Below are positions 33,324 through 45,208 of a DNA stretch of 64,000 nt, piece after piece (position 1 is the stretch's first letter; every line of letters begins with the position of its first letter). The stretch lies in contig CM072512.1 in NCBI GenBank assembly GCA_036898135.1, positions 8,782,984-8,846,983 on the forward strand, in the 5' to 3' direction. Both the position numbers and the translations under genes were made by a program. The notes beneath the pieces were generated by a model that saw only the letters and a list, made by a program, of their open reading frames with translations, did not search any database and was not told the origin of the DNA. This DNA is from Oncomelania hupensis. Its lineage: Eukaryota > Mollusca > Gastropoda > Littorinimorpha > Pomatiopsidae.

Positions 33324-33366
<43 letters not shown>
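33222..33366. repeat. CTGT/(CT)n low-complexity tract
   Basis: TCTG-rich stretches ending in a pure CT run (33329-33366). A similar, shorter tract lies at 33541-33615. Ser/Leu-rich frames are artefacts. Confidence 0.93.
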
Positions 33367-33368
<2 letters not shown>

Positions 33369-34082
33369 TAGCTTCCTCCACCTTTACCCTTACTTACACC
33401 CCCTGATCCGTCCACACAGCAGTGTCCATCGTCCCTGGTGACCCGTTAAGTCAGTGTTGGCGTGAGGACGGTAGCCGTAAGGCGCAGGCCCGATGTCTGA
33501 GTGTGATGGAACGATGCAGCATCTCTGGGGTATGCCACGTACCTCTGCCTCTGTCTCTCTGTGTATGTCTCTGTCTGTCTGTCTGTCTGTCTGCCTCTCT
33601 CTCTCTCTCTCTCCATCCCTCTCTTTTGCCTGCCCACGTCGTCTTGCCGTCCATTTCGCCCTGTGAAACCAAAGTAAATATATAAGACATAGAAATGTGT
33701 ATTCGCCAAGTAACACTTTTCAAAACAAGCCTAGACATGCTTAGAGTTTATTGTTGCTGTTATTGTTGATGTTGTTGTTTTATATTGTGGATTTGATGTG
33801 TTTTTTTTTTTAAATTTAGTTAATTTTATAGACATTGGACTTTCTCTAACTTTTGTGTGTCCGTTTGTTTCTCTTGTTAGCGTTCACTTGGTCCTCTTAT
33901 GTCTTGTGTCATTGGAACGTGCTCACGCAGTGTCAGTGGACGAGCCATTAATGCTGATTTCATCATTGTAGAAGAAATGGGAGCTCAGCAATTACATTCT
34001 CCTACTCTATGGATCACATTGCAGGTTGTTTCATGCAAATGCATTACTAATTACAAAAGTTATAACCATTTGTTAGAGAGGC

Positions 34083-34493
34083 ACGTGGTCTAATGGTAGT
34101 GCTTTGGCTTGCGGATCTGAAGGTCCCGGGTTCGAGCCGTGTCCGGGCCATTATGTTGTGTCCCTGGGACCCGTTTCCTACTCCTTCGGATGAGAGTATA
34201 AACCGAGGTCTAGTCTGTGTGTCGCACACATTCCTTCATAACGGACTTTAAAGATCCTGACGCTCGTGTCCTATACGGGTGAGTGCCGGTAACAAGAACA
34301 CACCCAGCATGCGCTTAATTGGTCCTTCTCCCCCATCCCTGGCTGGCCAGGATAGTGCTCAGTTGTACGGGCGTCAGACCATGCGCCCAAAGGCTGCGGG
34401 TGGGCGTCTCGGGCGGTTGGAGTTCGATCCTGTATCGGCCAGCGCCTAGAGTTTGGTCAAGTACGGCGAGATAAGTGCGCTATAAAAATCCTC

Positions 34494-34570
<77 letters not shown>

Positions 34571-34572
34571 GC
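34083..34572 (+). mobile_element. SINE-A, full-length plus copy with (AAT)n tail
   Basis: A box ACGTGGTCTAATGGTAGTGC and B box CCGGGTTCGAGCCG give the tRNA-related head. The body follows (GAGTATAAACCGAGGTCTAG; TGACGCTCGTGTCC; CAAAGGCTGCGGGTGGGCG; CCTGTATCGGCCAGCGCC). The 3' end TGCGCTATAAAAATCC runs into a pure AAT array (34496-34570). This is the reference copy for reading the family 5' to 3'. Confidence 0.92.
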
Positions 34573-35214
34573 CAATGGGGAGCTACTTTTTAACCACCTT
34601 TCTATATTCTCATTGAAATCTTTTCAGATTACGTTTTTTTTTTATTTTTAAAAGCAGTTCAACTCATTTGCCTATACACACACCATCGTCATGCAAGCAA
34701 TGTAGCATCATAATAAACCAAGGACGCGGTGGAACCCCTAGATACACACTTTGTGCGTTTGGATGCAAAGACGTCACGCCTAAAAACGGTCAAGGATTCT
34801 AATAGAGCGCTGACCCCTAGCGTCGTAAACTCACCACGGAACGAGCAGCCGCAAATTGCCTCCAGATAGCTCGACCATATTGGGATCTGTTTATGAGTTC
34901 CGAGGGTGTAAAATGTACTAAACCGGTAGCCGTTGGGAAAAACACAACAATCTTATTATATACTGGACTATACGATCTGCTTGCTTTGGTCGACGTTATA
35001 TCTATTAGGCATGGATTTAGATACAGTAGTAGACTACTTTATTGTTTCATGCTTCTTTGTTTCATATAAATTAACAGTAGGGTAGGTATCCCCAATTGCG
35101 GACAGTTTCGTTTACCTCATAGAGGCTACATTACTTAGTCGTAACAGCCCACATGACCGAACATTTCGAAGCAATTTTAGTCTTCCCTCAGACATTGTTC
35201 GAAATTGGGCTCAA

Positions 35215-35345
35215 TCGTCTGGTCGGCGTCAGACGACGCACATATGAAAGACAGAGGATGGGCGCCTCGGGCGGTTCGAGTTAGATCCTGTATCGGTCAG
35301 CACCTTCAGCACCTCTTGAACTGGAAGGGCGCTATACAAAAAACG
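35215..35345 (+). mobile_element. SINE-A, 3' part
   Basis: GTCAGACGACGCACATATG, GCGCCTCGGGCGGTTCGAG, CCTGTATCGGTCAGCACC and GGGCGCTATACAAAAAACG. 34575-35210 has no supported feature. Confidence 0.8.
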
Positions 35346-35899
35346 AAGTAAATACATAAACTAAAACACAAACATGTCTAGATATGTTTCAGTTGCTGGT
35401 AGTAAATTTGCAGTCTAAAAAAAAACAAACATCAACAACATGGGTCTGAAAAAAACCACCACCACCTGAATAGACTCTATTAACCCCACTGTGTCTAGTA
35501 CGCACACTATTATATCGTTTACCATGCAGGGTGTCGGGACATTCATTCCTTTCACAATATCGAACTACTACCGTCAAATTCCCCTGATAGTGTACCAAAG
35601 ACTACCAACCTATGGAAGGGGAGAAGCGAAGATGGAAGCAACATCAATCAAAATCAACGTCCGGCGACCATTCTCTGCAGGGACTCATCCATTTCTTGAC
35701 TTGAGTGCCGAAACAGAGTTTAACCAACGTTGCTGATAGAACAACTTACAGGACAGGAAGACCAGCTAGTACCAAAAGACAGTATGCATAGCTTTTATAG
35801 ATAGAATACACAAGAAGTAAGGACGAATGAGAAGGGTTTGCTAACAATTGTAACAGCTATTGCCCTGACGTCATTTTGAATTATTGAGAATCTGTAAAC

Positions 35900-36120
35900 C
35901 GTTCTTATATATAGCGCTTTTTCATCTCACAATCTGCTCAAGGCGCTGGCCGATACATACATGGAAATGGAGAACAAAGGGGCTAGTGTGTGCTGGGTGT
36001 AAGCTATTCGTGTAACCGGCACTCCACCTCTAGGACTTGAGCGTCAGGATATTTAAAGACCGCGCGTGCGGTGGAATGCGTGCGTGCACAAAGTAGACTT
36101 CGGTTTATACTCTCATCTGG
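35900..36120 (-). mobile_element. SINE-A, internally deleted
   Basis: TTCTTATATATAGCGCTTTT, GCTCAAGGCGCTGGCCGATAC, then a jump to AGGACTTGAGCGTCAGGAT and TTCGGTTTATACTCTCATC. The GCAGCCTTTGGGCGC block is deleted and the head is lost. Confidence 0.8.
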
Positions 36121-36393
36121 TTACGCACCTGGTAACCTGAGTAATTCAGGTCAAAAACACCCAAAAAATCCCAAGCAGTTGTCAAATTTTGGGTTCCAGG
36201 GAATGCTTCAGCTGGAGGAAGCAAATTTGATTCAGCAACTAAACCCCCCACCCACCCACCCCCCAAAAAAGTAAATAAATAAAAATAAATAAAAACATAT
36301 AAAAGTTAGCATTTCTATTTTTAATGTGTATTTAATTTGTATTTATTTATTTTAAAACAGCCATTTTTTATATTTATGTATGGTATTTTGCAG

Positions 36394-36490
36394 TGTGAGT
36401 TACAAGGGGTTGCAACATTTGTTTGCTTTATTAGAAGCGGCCCCATTCCTGCCTGTTCACTTGTTGATCATTATACAGGATGGTTGAAAG
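36394..36490 (+). other. Candidate isolated 97-bp exon
   Basis: A T-rich tract and TATTTTGCAG precede it and a strong donor GTAAGT follows at 36491. The enclosed 97 bp are open in one frame ('CELQGVATFVCF', 'SGPIPACSLVDHYTGWLKG'), phase 0 in and phase 1 out. I recognise no family, and no partner exon is evident nearby, so this may be chance or a fragment of an unidentified gene or transposon. Confidence 0.3.
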
Positions 36491-36629
36491 GTAAGTCCCT
36501 ATTAAATATTTCTTATAACGTTTGTAAGTAGTACTGCATTTTCATGAAATAAAATGTATCGTGATCCTTATAGTAGGGGTAATAAGGGGGAATATAAATG
36601 CAAATCTTTAAGTTCATCTTACGATGACG

Positions 36630-37237
36630 GAAGCAGTCCATAGTTGCCCGCGGTCTGTTTGTGTTAGGGACTCCAATAGCATAATGACAAGGTTGAAGCC
36701 CATTTGGAAAGACAGGACCATCAGTCTACATTCCAAGGTAAGGTTGCTGCGCTCCCTTGTCATCTCTATCTTCCTATACGCTTGCGAAACAAGGACCCTC
36801 GCTGCAGATCTACAGTGAAGAATACAATGCATGGAGACGAGGTGCTACAGAAGATTTCTGGGCATTTCCTATACCCAGCACATCACCAACAACGAAGTCC
36901 GACAGACCACCACACAAGTCATTGGACAACACGATGACAGGCTCACAGTGGTGAAGAAACAAAAACTTTGATGGTATGGCCACGTCGCCTGAGCATCGGG
37001 ACTTGCAAACACCCTCCTGCAAGGCACGGTGCAAAGAGGCAGAGGACGAGGGAGACGAAAAAAGAGGTGGGAGGACAACATTCGAGTATGGACTGGCTTG
37101 ACGCTGAGCGACGCCATGACGGTTGCTGAGGACAGAGAAAGATTGAGTACGCTGCTTAAACGATCACCTGTGATGCCCCACCCACCTTCAAGTTACGGGA
37201 TAGGATAGGAAAGGATAAGATAGGATATAATAGGATA
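36630..37237 (+). mobile_element. GGATA-LINE, ~600-bp 3' fragment
   Basis: Plus-strand copy covering 'RLKPIWKDRTISLHSK', 'RLLRSLVISIFLYACET', the C-terminal WYGHV region (here with a TGA in 'KTL*WYGHV') and a GGATA tail with variants (GGAAA, TAAGA, TATAA). Several frameshifts; dead. 37240-37630 has no supported feature. Confidence 0.9.
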
Positions 37238-37616
37238 GTAATCTCGTCTCCTACGCTTAGGAAACAAAGAATGTGGACGTATAATAATTCCACAATTGTG
37301 TTTTGTGAAACTATGGAATGCAGGTTTACAGGATATTAAAACGTTAAAGCCACTACTAACGAACATGAACTTAGTATAAGGGTCACGTGGATCGCTAAAG
37401 TCAGAGCTGTTCTAACTCAGCATTTCAGATCCACACTGGTCATGGATCGGTCATTCATCTAATGCGGACTAGCCCTTAGTGACCACTCGACAGATGGACA
37501 GGGCGGAATGGATTTAGGACATGGCAAGTCGTTGCCTGGTCACTAGACATAAGGATTGAGAGACTGGACTCTTGGTCAATCCATCAATCTTGATGATGTG
37601 TATGTGGGAATTGTGA

Positions 37617-37772
37617 AGGTAGGGGGCGGGGTGGTTGTGTGGGGTGTGTATGTGTGGATATGTATGTTTGTGTGGGTGGGCGATATGTGTGTTTATATAT
37701 GTGTGCGAGGGTGTGTTTGTGTGTGTATGCGTGAGTGTGCGAGTGTGTGTGGGTGTGTGTGTGTGTGCGCTT
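37617..37772. repeat. (GT)n-rich low-complexity tract
   Basis: GTGTGTATGTG words over about 150 bp. Val/Cys- and His/Thr-rich frames are artefacts. Confidence 0.9.
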
Positions 37773-38144
37773 AGCATTAGTAAGATGCCATGCTGTGTGA
37801 AAGCTACTTGTAGCAGGTAATGGGTCCAGTTAAAAATAAGACACGTCATTGTGCGTGAAATCAGACCAGAAGTTTTATTTTGCCGTTAAAAAAATTATCT
37901 TATTTCTTTTTAATATTCTTTAATGTTTGCTTAATATTATATTATACTAGAACAATATAACTGTCTGTGTAGGTCTGAGCGTGAATGTGTGTGTTAGCAT
38001 GGTGGAAAACATGTATCCTCTCTATGTGATTGTGTCATTGTCGACAAGTTTTAATCACTGTAAATATCAACATCATTCTTTATTTTCAATTTTATGTTGC
38101 TATAATGATTTATTTTAATAGTTTTGAAATGTTATGAGCAGATG

Positions 38145-38610
38145 GGCCTATCCTATCCTAACCTATCCCGTAACTCGGAGGTCGTAGGGGCACCACAGAT
38201 GATCGTTAAACCAGCGTATTCTATCTTTCTCTGTCCTCAGCAACCCGAATGGCTTCGCTCAGTGTCAAGCCAGTCCATTCTCGAATGTTGTCCTCCCACC
38301 TCTTTTTCGGTCTCCCTCTTCTTCTACCTCCCTGCACTGTGCCTTGCAGGATGGTCTTTGCAAGACCTAATGATCTGGTGATGTGGCCATATCATCGGAG
38401 TTTCCCTTTTTTCACCACTGTGAGCAGGTCATCGTGTTGTCCAATGGCTTGTCTGATGGTCTGTCGGACTTCGTCGTTGGTGATGTGCTGGGTATAGAAA
38501 ATGCCCAGAAATCTTCTGTAGCACCTCATCGCCATGCCTTGTATTCTTCGTTGAAGATCTGCTGTGAGGATCCATGTTTCGCAAGCATCTTCCTGTATGC
38601 TTGCTATGCT
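38145..38610 (-). mobile_element. GGATA-LINE, 5'-truncated copy with 10-bp TSD
   Basis: Flanked by TGAGCAGATG at 38135-38144 and 38611-38620. The minus strand reads from 'ACETWILTADLQRRIQ' through 'MRCYRRFLGIFYTQHITN', 'QHDDLLTVVKKGKLR' and 'RWEDNIREWTGLTL', ending in the TATCC-type tail at 38145-38170. Intact TSDs make this the cleanest proof of how the family integrates. Confidence 0.9.
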
Positions 38611-38725
38611 TGAGCAGATGAGCACTGCACAGAAATTCTTCTTGTATTGTTTAGTGGGACTATAAGAGATTCTGTATTCTGAGAGGCAGTGACTGAGTGT
38701 GTTGACGTGAAGGATAGTGATGAGG

Positions 38726-38850
38726 TGTGTGTGTGTGTGCGTGTGTGTGTGTGAGTGAGTGAGTGTGGTTGTGTGCCTGTGCATCTGTTTGTGTGTGAGG
38801 GTGATAGTATTGGTTGTATGTTTGTGTGTGTGTTTGTCTGTCTGTGTAAC
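38726..38850. repeat. (GT)n-rich tract
   Basis: GTGTGTGTGTGCG and GAGTGAGTGAG runs. 38850-40130 is A/T-rich without a supported feature; a terminal GGACAATAAATTGAAG near 38909 hints at an old LINE 3' end. Confidence 0.85.
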
Positions 38851-40134
38851 TATGAGTTGTGATGTATTTAAATCAATGCAGACAAAGAAGAAAAAAACCA
38901 CCCTACATGGACAATAAATTGAAGCTAAAAGGACATTAATCTTCAAAATAAATGAATATTCAAACATAAAAAGAACACCTAACATTTCCATTTTCTAATT
39001 TAAGTTGTTCAATATGTCGTTGGCAGCTGTCAGAAATCCACGGAACTAGTTTATTTTTCCTTTTCTAACTTTTAACACGTCTGAATTTTTAAAGTGAATT
39101 CAAAGCTGTCCTAATGTTGACCATTTATACTTGAAATATAATTTTCTTAATTCAGATCTTTTAAATATGCGTCGCATTATTTTTCTACAACCTACTAACT
39201 TTTCTCCTACGAGATTAGCAAAATGTCAAAATGTAATGTCTTTCTCTAAGCTAAAACTGAGCTCAGGATTATTTTTAAAATTTGATTTGTAGAAACTGGC
39301 ATACATCCGTGCAGATCTTTTTAATAAGCATCGCGCTTTTTTTCTACAGATTAAATCTATTCAGTTTTCTCCTACGTTATTAGCACAATGTCAGAATGTA
39401 ATTTCTTCTTTGTTTTCAAAAAACCAGAACTCGACATTAATCTTTCCTAGACTTATAGGGTGCCGCCATTATTCAACATTCAGAAACCCTATTTCTTTTG
39501 CGATAAATGTCTTCCTGAGGCAATTTATTTCGTATTCTTTTCTTTGCAATTTATTATTATATTTTATTACTGTTTTCCGTCTCCACTGTTTTATTATATT
39601 TTATTACTGTCATCTTGTTTGTAATCTGTCATTACTTTTTATTGCTTTCTTCTGTTTGCCTGTAAGCTTTTACTTTTTTTAATGCCTGTCCTTTTTCGAA
39701 GTCAAGGAGCGGAGATCGCCACCTTTATCCCACTAGCTTTGATGTGTTTGCATTCAGCTTGGCACAAACGGATCACATCTTTCGCTGTCACTGAACGCAC
39801 GGTGTTGGAGACGTTTCCTGCCATACAGATTCCTTGTCGCTCTGTCTCATTCAGTCTCACAAGCCAAAGTGTTTGTGTTTGGATTTTTTCCCCCAGCTGA
39901 CAAGGAGATTGGGTGTAAGCTGTGCGTGGTAGGAATGAGAATCCATACAAGAAATATAACAGTTTTATTATTATGATGTTTACTCTTCGTTGACCGTTTG
40001 TAGGCTTTATTCAGAAAAGGGAGGTAATTGGTCTTTTTGCTTTGCTTGTAGTTATCTAGAGTTATCCCGCCGGACATCTCGTCTCGGAACACTGTGAAAG
40101 CTACCCCGAGCTGTCAGCTTTTCTTCGGGAAAGG

Positions 40135-40440
40135 GTGGTGGTGGTGATTGCAGGTAAGTGCAAGGCCGAACTAGCGGAGCTAGCCAGGATTGCAACTGAA
40201 ATCAACCTTTGGATTGATCCGGAAGGTTTGATGGAAGACAGAGCAGAAAAAGTATGCGACGAACTGTGTTCGTTTGCAAAGAATGTCCGCCTAACGTTAG
40301 ACATCTCTGTGGCAACATGCGGGCAAGCTGGCCAAAGTTGTTTCCCCTCGTATTTCCCAGCTTGGCCTATTGTACACCTCCATGAATTTTTGTTGTTGTA
40401 AAAGATAATAAAGTTGTCTTGTCTTATCTTATTTTATCTT
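40135..40440 (+). other. Unassigned reading frame ending in a LINE-tail-like sequence
   Basis: An 88-codon frame with an amphipathic charged segment ('CKAELAELARIATEINLWI', 'LMEDRAEKVCDELCSF') is followed by GATAATAAAGTTGTC and TTATC/TTATT pentamers, like the polyadenylation-like signal and short tandem tail of a LINE 3' end. No domain is recognised, so it may be the end of an unidentified non-LTR element. Confidence 0.35.
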
Positions 40441-40524
40441 TTTTTTATCTTTACAAAATAAACAGTTATGCAACCTTACACAAACAATTCCACATATGAA
40501 ATTAATAATTTTTAAAAAATAAAT

Positions 40525-40561
40525 CATCATCATCATCATCATTATCATAATCGTCATCATT

Positions 40562-40611
<50 letters not shown>

Positions 40612-40905
40612 AATGGATGCTATATACGCGCTTTCTCCTAAATTACCAATCAGGCTCAAAGCGCGGTGATCTGTACCATCATACACCTGACATGTTTCAC
40701 CCACTCTCACACACATAGCAAACATACATCTACCATTCAAATATATGGTGTAAAGGCAGGCAGGTCGCTTTTAGAAGACGGAAAGAAAATCGAAGTTTTA
40801 GTTTTCAAATTTCTAGATTGACTGCATCCAATACTACAGTATTAATAAAGAGAGAGAGGAAACCGGAGTGCCCGGAGAAAACCCTCGGTGACCTGAATAG
40901 CCTAT
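40525..40905 (-). mobile_element. SINE-D with (ATC)n tail
   Basis: The ATC array (40525-40612) abuts TAATGGATGCTATATACGCG, followed in reverse by CAGGCTCAAAGCGCGGTGAT, TTTTAGAAGACGG, TCTAGATTGACTGCATCC and GGAAACCGGAGTGCCCGG. The tRNA-like head is missing at the right. It shares its layout with 8.68-9.13 and 62.2-62.46 kb. 40905-41650 has no supported feature. Confidence 0.8.
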
Positions 40906-41667
40906 CTAATTAACATAAGTTGGCCCCTTGATAAAAGTCATTTTGATATAGATGGTAAATGTAATTTGAGTCAATAATTGACGAATAAATAAATACATAA
41001 ATATTTGTAAAGGGCTCATAGATATGAAGCATGGAGCTTTATTCTCTTGATTTTTTTCATTTTTGCATAACAACATTCAACAACATCTGACATGCAGTAT
41101 AATAGCATCCTGGTCCCAAATTTGTTGATTTCAGAAACACTGAAAACACCGCAACATTGAATTTGGTTTTTGTTTAACGTAGACAAATATTGAAACAAAT
41201 GAAACCCAGAAGATTGTAATTTTACCGTTTGTGAACATTCAACGATCAATAAAACACAAGAAATTAAGTTGAAACTTTGTGAGTTAGTAAAGCCGTAATC
41301 ATAGAGGTTTTTGCATGTTTAAATAGTCGTGGGGATAAAACAAAGCAAGGTCAGAACTTACATTCATAGTTTAATACTCGGTTTGCTCTTCAAAGCACAA
41401 CTGCTCCGAACAGGAACAAGACTGATAGGAGCCATTGCTTCATAAAACTAGTTCTACACTGAGGATGAAAAAATGGTCTGTGAATAGATGACTGGCGAAT
41501 TTGTGGTGTTGACGAAGGTCTTGCCATCGCCCCTCCTCCATCTTGGTTGCTGGAGGTCTTGTGGCAAGGACGCCCTCATCGTTCATCCGAATACCGACAT
41601 TCCTTCAATCCGGCTTAGGGACTTCTTCATTCTTCCACTCTTTACATACAGCTCCTGTGTTCCTCTT

Positions 41668-42262
41668 GCACCTCCTTCTCCTTATTCTCCTCCTTTTCTT
41701 CTTCCTCTTCCTCCTTCTTCTTTTCCTCTTCATCCTCCTCTTCTCTTCCTTCTCCTTCTTCTCCTCCTCCTCCTTCTTCTTTTCCTCCTCCTCCTTCTTT
41801 TTCTCCTTCTTCTTCTACTTCTTCTTCTTCTACTTCTTCTTCTTTTCCTTCTTCTTCTTTTCCTTCTTCTTCTTCTTCTTTTCATCCTCCTTCTTCTTCT
41901 TCTTTTCCTCCTCCTCTTCTTTTCCTTATTCTTCTTCTTCTCCTTCTCCTTCTTCTTCTTCTTCTTCTTCTTCTTCTTCTTCTTCTTCTTTTCCTTCTTC
42001 TTCTTTTTCTTCTTCTTCTTCTTCTTCTTCTTTTCTTCTTCTTCTTCTTCTTCTTCTTCTTCTTCTTCTTCTTCTTCTTCTTCTTCTTCTTCTTCTTCTT
42101 TTTCTTCTTCTTCTTCTTCTCCTCCTTCTCCTCCTTCTTCTTCTTCTACTTCTACTTCTCCTTCTCCTTCTCCTCCTCCTCCTTCTTCTTCTTCTTCTTC
42201 TTCTTCTTCTTCTTCTTCTTCTTCTTCTTCTTCTTCTTCTTCTTCTTCTTCTTCTTCTTCTT
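41668..42262. repeat. ~590-bp CTT/CCT polypyrimidine tract
   Basis: Nearly uninterrupted pyrimidines on the plus strand, mostly CTT with CCT and TTTT variants. It produces Ser, Leu, Phe, Glu, Lys and Arg homopolymer frames of up to about 300 codons, none of which is a gene. Confidence 0.98.
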
Positions 42263-42863
42263 GTGCACTTCCTTCGGTTTTCATCGTGGCTACAAAACGT
42301 CTGACAGCTTCTCTTTCAGATGAAGAGAGTCAGTGCTCGTTTTTCATTCTCAACGACACAAAAATGTTTGACGGCTGCTTTTAAAGACGAGGGCGACACA
42401 TCGTTGGCTTAACTCTATAGCGAACATGGGGGATAAGAATGAGAAGCTTAACCTTAGAGAAAGAGACAGAGAGCTGACCTTTTAAAGAAGGAAGATGCTG
42501 TCTCCGTTCTTAGGAAAGAGAATGCCATCGAATCAAATTAATATTTCGTGTAAGGTTTGTTTGCACATTTAGGTGATATTGGACATTTGAAATTAAGCTG
42601 AAAATGTTAAAAGAGAACGTTGTCCCATCCATGAAGCGGAAAGGAAGCAGAACAGTTAACCGTAAGGGAGGAAACACATAGTTAAGTTTAAGTGGAGGTG
42701 GATAGCTTGTGATTATCTGTCATCCTTGTTCGCTCACTGATTGTGGACAGCAGAAGATGGAGGAGGAAGAGGAGGAGAAGGAGGAGAACAAGCAACAGTG
42801 ATAGCAGCAGCAGGACCACACAACCACAAACATGAACAACATAAGGTTCCGACTCACCGATTC

Positions 42864-43435
42864 ACCCCCGTTGGGGTGCCGGGGGTTTCAGTATAAATAG
42901 TATCCCCACTGTCTGGAAATTTAGTGCTTTAAATTCCCACTGTCGCTGTCTTTCTCATTTGCTCTTTCTCATTCCTACTCTGTTCTATCAATCTGCTATA
43001 CTATCGTCTTCTTCGCTAGCCCAGTCTCCTACCTTTTTTCTTGAAAACTCTTCCGGGATAAGACTCCTTATTTGTGTGTGAGGTCTGTTGGATCAGTTTG
43101 GGAATATTGGACACTTTCTGCCAGGTGGTCACTAGGGCTTCCTATGATGTTATTATTTAGCAATGTAGGCATTTTATATGTATGTGTTTTGTTGATAATT
43201 TATAATGATGTTTGTATTCTATTTTGTTTTTGTAAACGGGGGTTCGATAAAGAGTACAGCCTCAGCGTCCCCTGCGTGGGATGTCTATTGTAAAGTGACT
43301 GGCTGGTGGAGAGCTTTCAGTTTTACCACTAGGGTTGTTTCAGCAGATCTTTTTTGCGGATCGGGGGTTGTCCGATCCTGATTTGGCTCGGAGGGGTCCG
43401 CTGGACCTAAAGCAATAATCATGTAATGTAATGTA
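42864..43435 (+). mobile_element. E element, full-length copy 2
   Basis: Flanked by the 12-bp direct repeat ACTCACCGATTC (42852-42863 and 43436-43447). 5' end ACCCCCGTTGGGGTGCCGGG, 3' end GGACCTAAAGCAATAATCAT plus a (GTAAT)n tail. At 572 bp it is one of the best-preserved copies and fixes the element's orientation: fixed 5' end, variable tandem 3' tail. No protein domain or tRNA head is seen. Confidence 0.92.
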
Positions 43436-43699
43436 ACTCACCGATTCAGATATTTTATTTGCAACGAAGATGGCGATTTTAGGCTATTAGGCTAATATTA
43501 CAATCTGTCCGTTGCGACATCCAGTCTGACCACTGTGCACACTACTATAAATATCACACAGTATATTTGAGGAAGGGTTGGGAAAGGGTGGGGTGACAGT
43601 CACTCATATATTTTATTCACAAGTACAAATATGACATTGATAGTTACATATAATGTTAAGATAAGGGTATATATGTAGCACACATCAAAATAGTAAAAA

Positions 43700-43832
43700 C
43701 TGGTCTAGCGAAGGAGATAGTAGATTGACAGAACAGAATAGGAATGAGAAAGAACAAATGAGAATGCCGCAGACAGTGGGAATTTAAAGCACTACATTTC
43801 CCGAAAGTGGAGATACCATTTATACAGAAAAA
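43700..43832 (-). mobile_element. E element, 5' fragment
   Basis: ACTGGTCTAGCGAAGGAGAT, GACAGTGGGAATTTAAAGC and GGAGATACCATTTATAC match the reverse of the E 5' third. It lacks the 3' end, so it arose by deletion rather than by reverse-transcription truncation. No TSD. Confidence 0.8.
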
Positions 43833-44456
43833 CACGGTCAAAACAACGTATGTGGCGTTTCATAAAAGTCACAACAACGGCGTTTTTTTACAAACGTGTG
43901 AGGACAGGAAAGTTTAGAGGAGGGGGTAGTGGAGATAGGATTGGGGTGGGGGGGGATTGGGTTTGGAATGAATGGGCCGAATGAAAAATGCCGAGTTCCT
44001 GTGCAGGACAAGCCGCCATGTCAAACGTTAAGACGGCGGCGTTTGCCCAAGGCAAGCTCAGGTTGCAGAGGGCATTGACAAAAAGAAAAGGGAGGTTAAT
44101 TCTCCTCCGCCCTTCTTTGCAAACTGGACCCACTCACTTGCAATAAGAATGTCAAAGAGCCGTGGTCCACTACTCTCCTTTGCTTCAAACGTGTTACACA
44201 GCAATCACAGGCATATCAAAGACCTTAAAGCGGCGTACTGTACTTTGGCGCTCGCTTGTTCTCAAACTAGCGACGCTACACTCAAAAGTTTGATATTTGG
44301 AAATGGTTTGAAAAGTAAAAGTACGTGTAACTTTTTTTAAACTAGCGCTGGATTTGCTCAAAAGACAAAGTATTGTAATCCCTATGTAATGTAATTGCTG
44401 ACCTCCGGTTTCATATCTCACAGTTACGAGTGCAGCTCCTAACGGCCAGTCGCCAA

Positions 44457-45208
44457 GTTATCTGAGCTGGCTCCCACAGTGTCAGGCAGCTCTTGTCAGT
44501 GTGAGACAAGACAAAATTCTACCGCTGAAAGGATCACAGTACGTTTTGTTTCGCACAAATGCTAGACTGCTGACAAAGGTTTAAAGCCATTTTTGATAGG
44601 GAGTTACTTTTCACCCTTTAGAACCGGAACCAAAGAAGATAGAAATTTGGGGAAGGTGTTATCCCCATTGACTTTGATTGGATACTTACCGATTTGACCA
44701 AATAAAGTGTGGACTCGTGGCGTGCGCGAGCTTTTCCTAATTGGAAGGTTCATGGAAGTTCCAAAACATTTTCCTAGTTTTCCAGGTCCAGAACCTAGGT
44801 TGTGGAACCATGGGAACAAAAAAAAGGTACATGAACAGGTTCGGGATCTGAAAACCTGGAAAAAAAGCATTTGAACCTCCACGAATCTTTGATTGAAGAC
44901 AGACCATTAGGCGAACCCAAGGCAACGGTCCCCGCTTTCTGTCACTTACTTTCAGAGAATAAAGGGTTATAGAGTTAGACTGTAGAGTTTTCGGTCATTG
45001 TGATGGCCATGAGCGTTGCTGAGGATAGAGAAAGATGGAGTACGCTGGTTAAACGATCATATGTGGCGCCCCAACGACTTTCGAGTTACGGGATAGGATA
45101 GGATAGGTTAGGATAGGTGATGGTAATCCCAAACTTAACACACACACACATACACAAACACAGGCAAAGGATTTGGCCTCAGAGAACAATTTGGGGAGCC
45201 GGTTGAAG
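44457..45208. repeat. 750-bp direct repeat, copy 1
   Basis: Starts GTTATCTGAGCTGGCTCCC and ends GAGCCGGTTGAAG. It is repeated at 45787-46541 with scattered substitutions and small indels. It contains GGTTC/GAACC palindromic text (44737-44885) and a GGATA-LINE tail (45003-45118). No reading frame is credible. It is separated from copy 2 exactly by an E element. Confidence 0.92.
45003..45118 (+). mobile_element. GGATA-LINE tail inside direct repeat 1
   Basis: GATGGCCATGAGCGTTGCTG through GGTTAAACGATCATATGTGG and a GGATA tail. Only the last ~110 bp of the LINE is present. The matching piece in repeat 2 is at 46343-46460. Confidence 0.85.

Noticed and set aside
33446..33738. Arg/Glu/Asp-rich minus-strand frames
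   Set aside because: They are the reverse of a CTGT/CT low-complexity tract and occur in several frames.
34083..34145. Functional tRNA gene
   Set aside because: A and B boxes are present but no cloverleaf with a proper acceptor stem is apparent, and the same sequence heads a dispersed ~400-bp SINE.
41488..42384. 298-codon Ser/Leu/Phe-rich reading frame
   Set aside because: It is translated CTT microsatellite; outside the tract there is no domain and the flanks are short.
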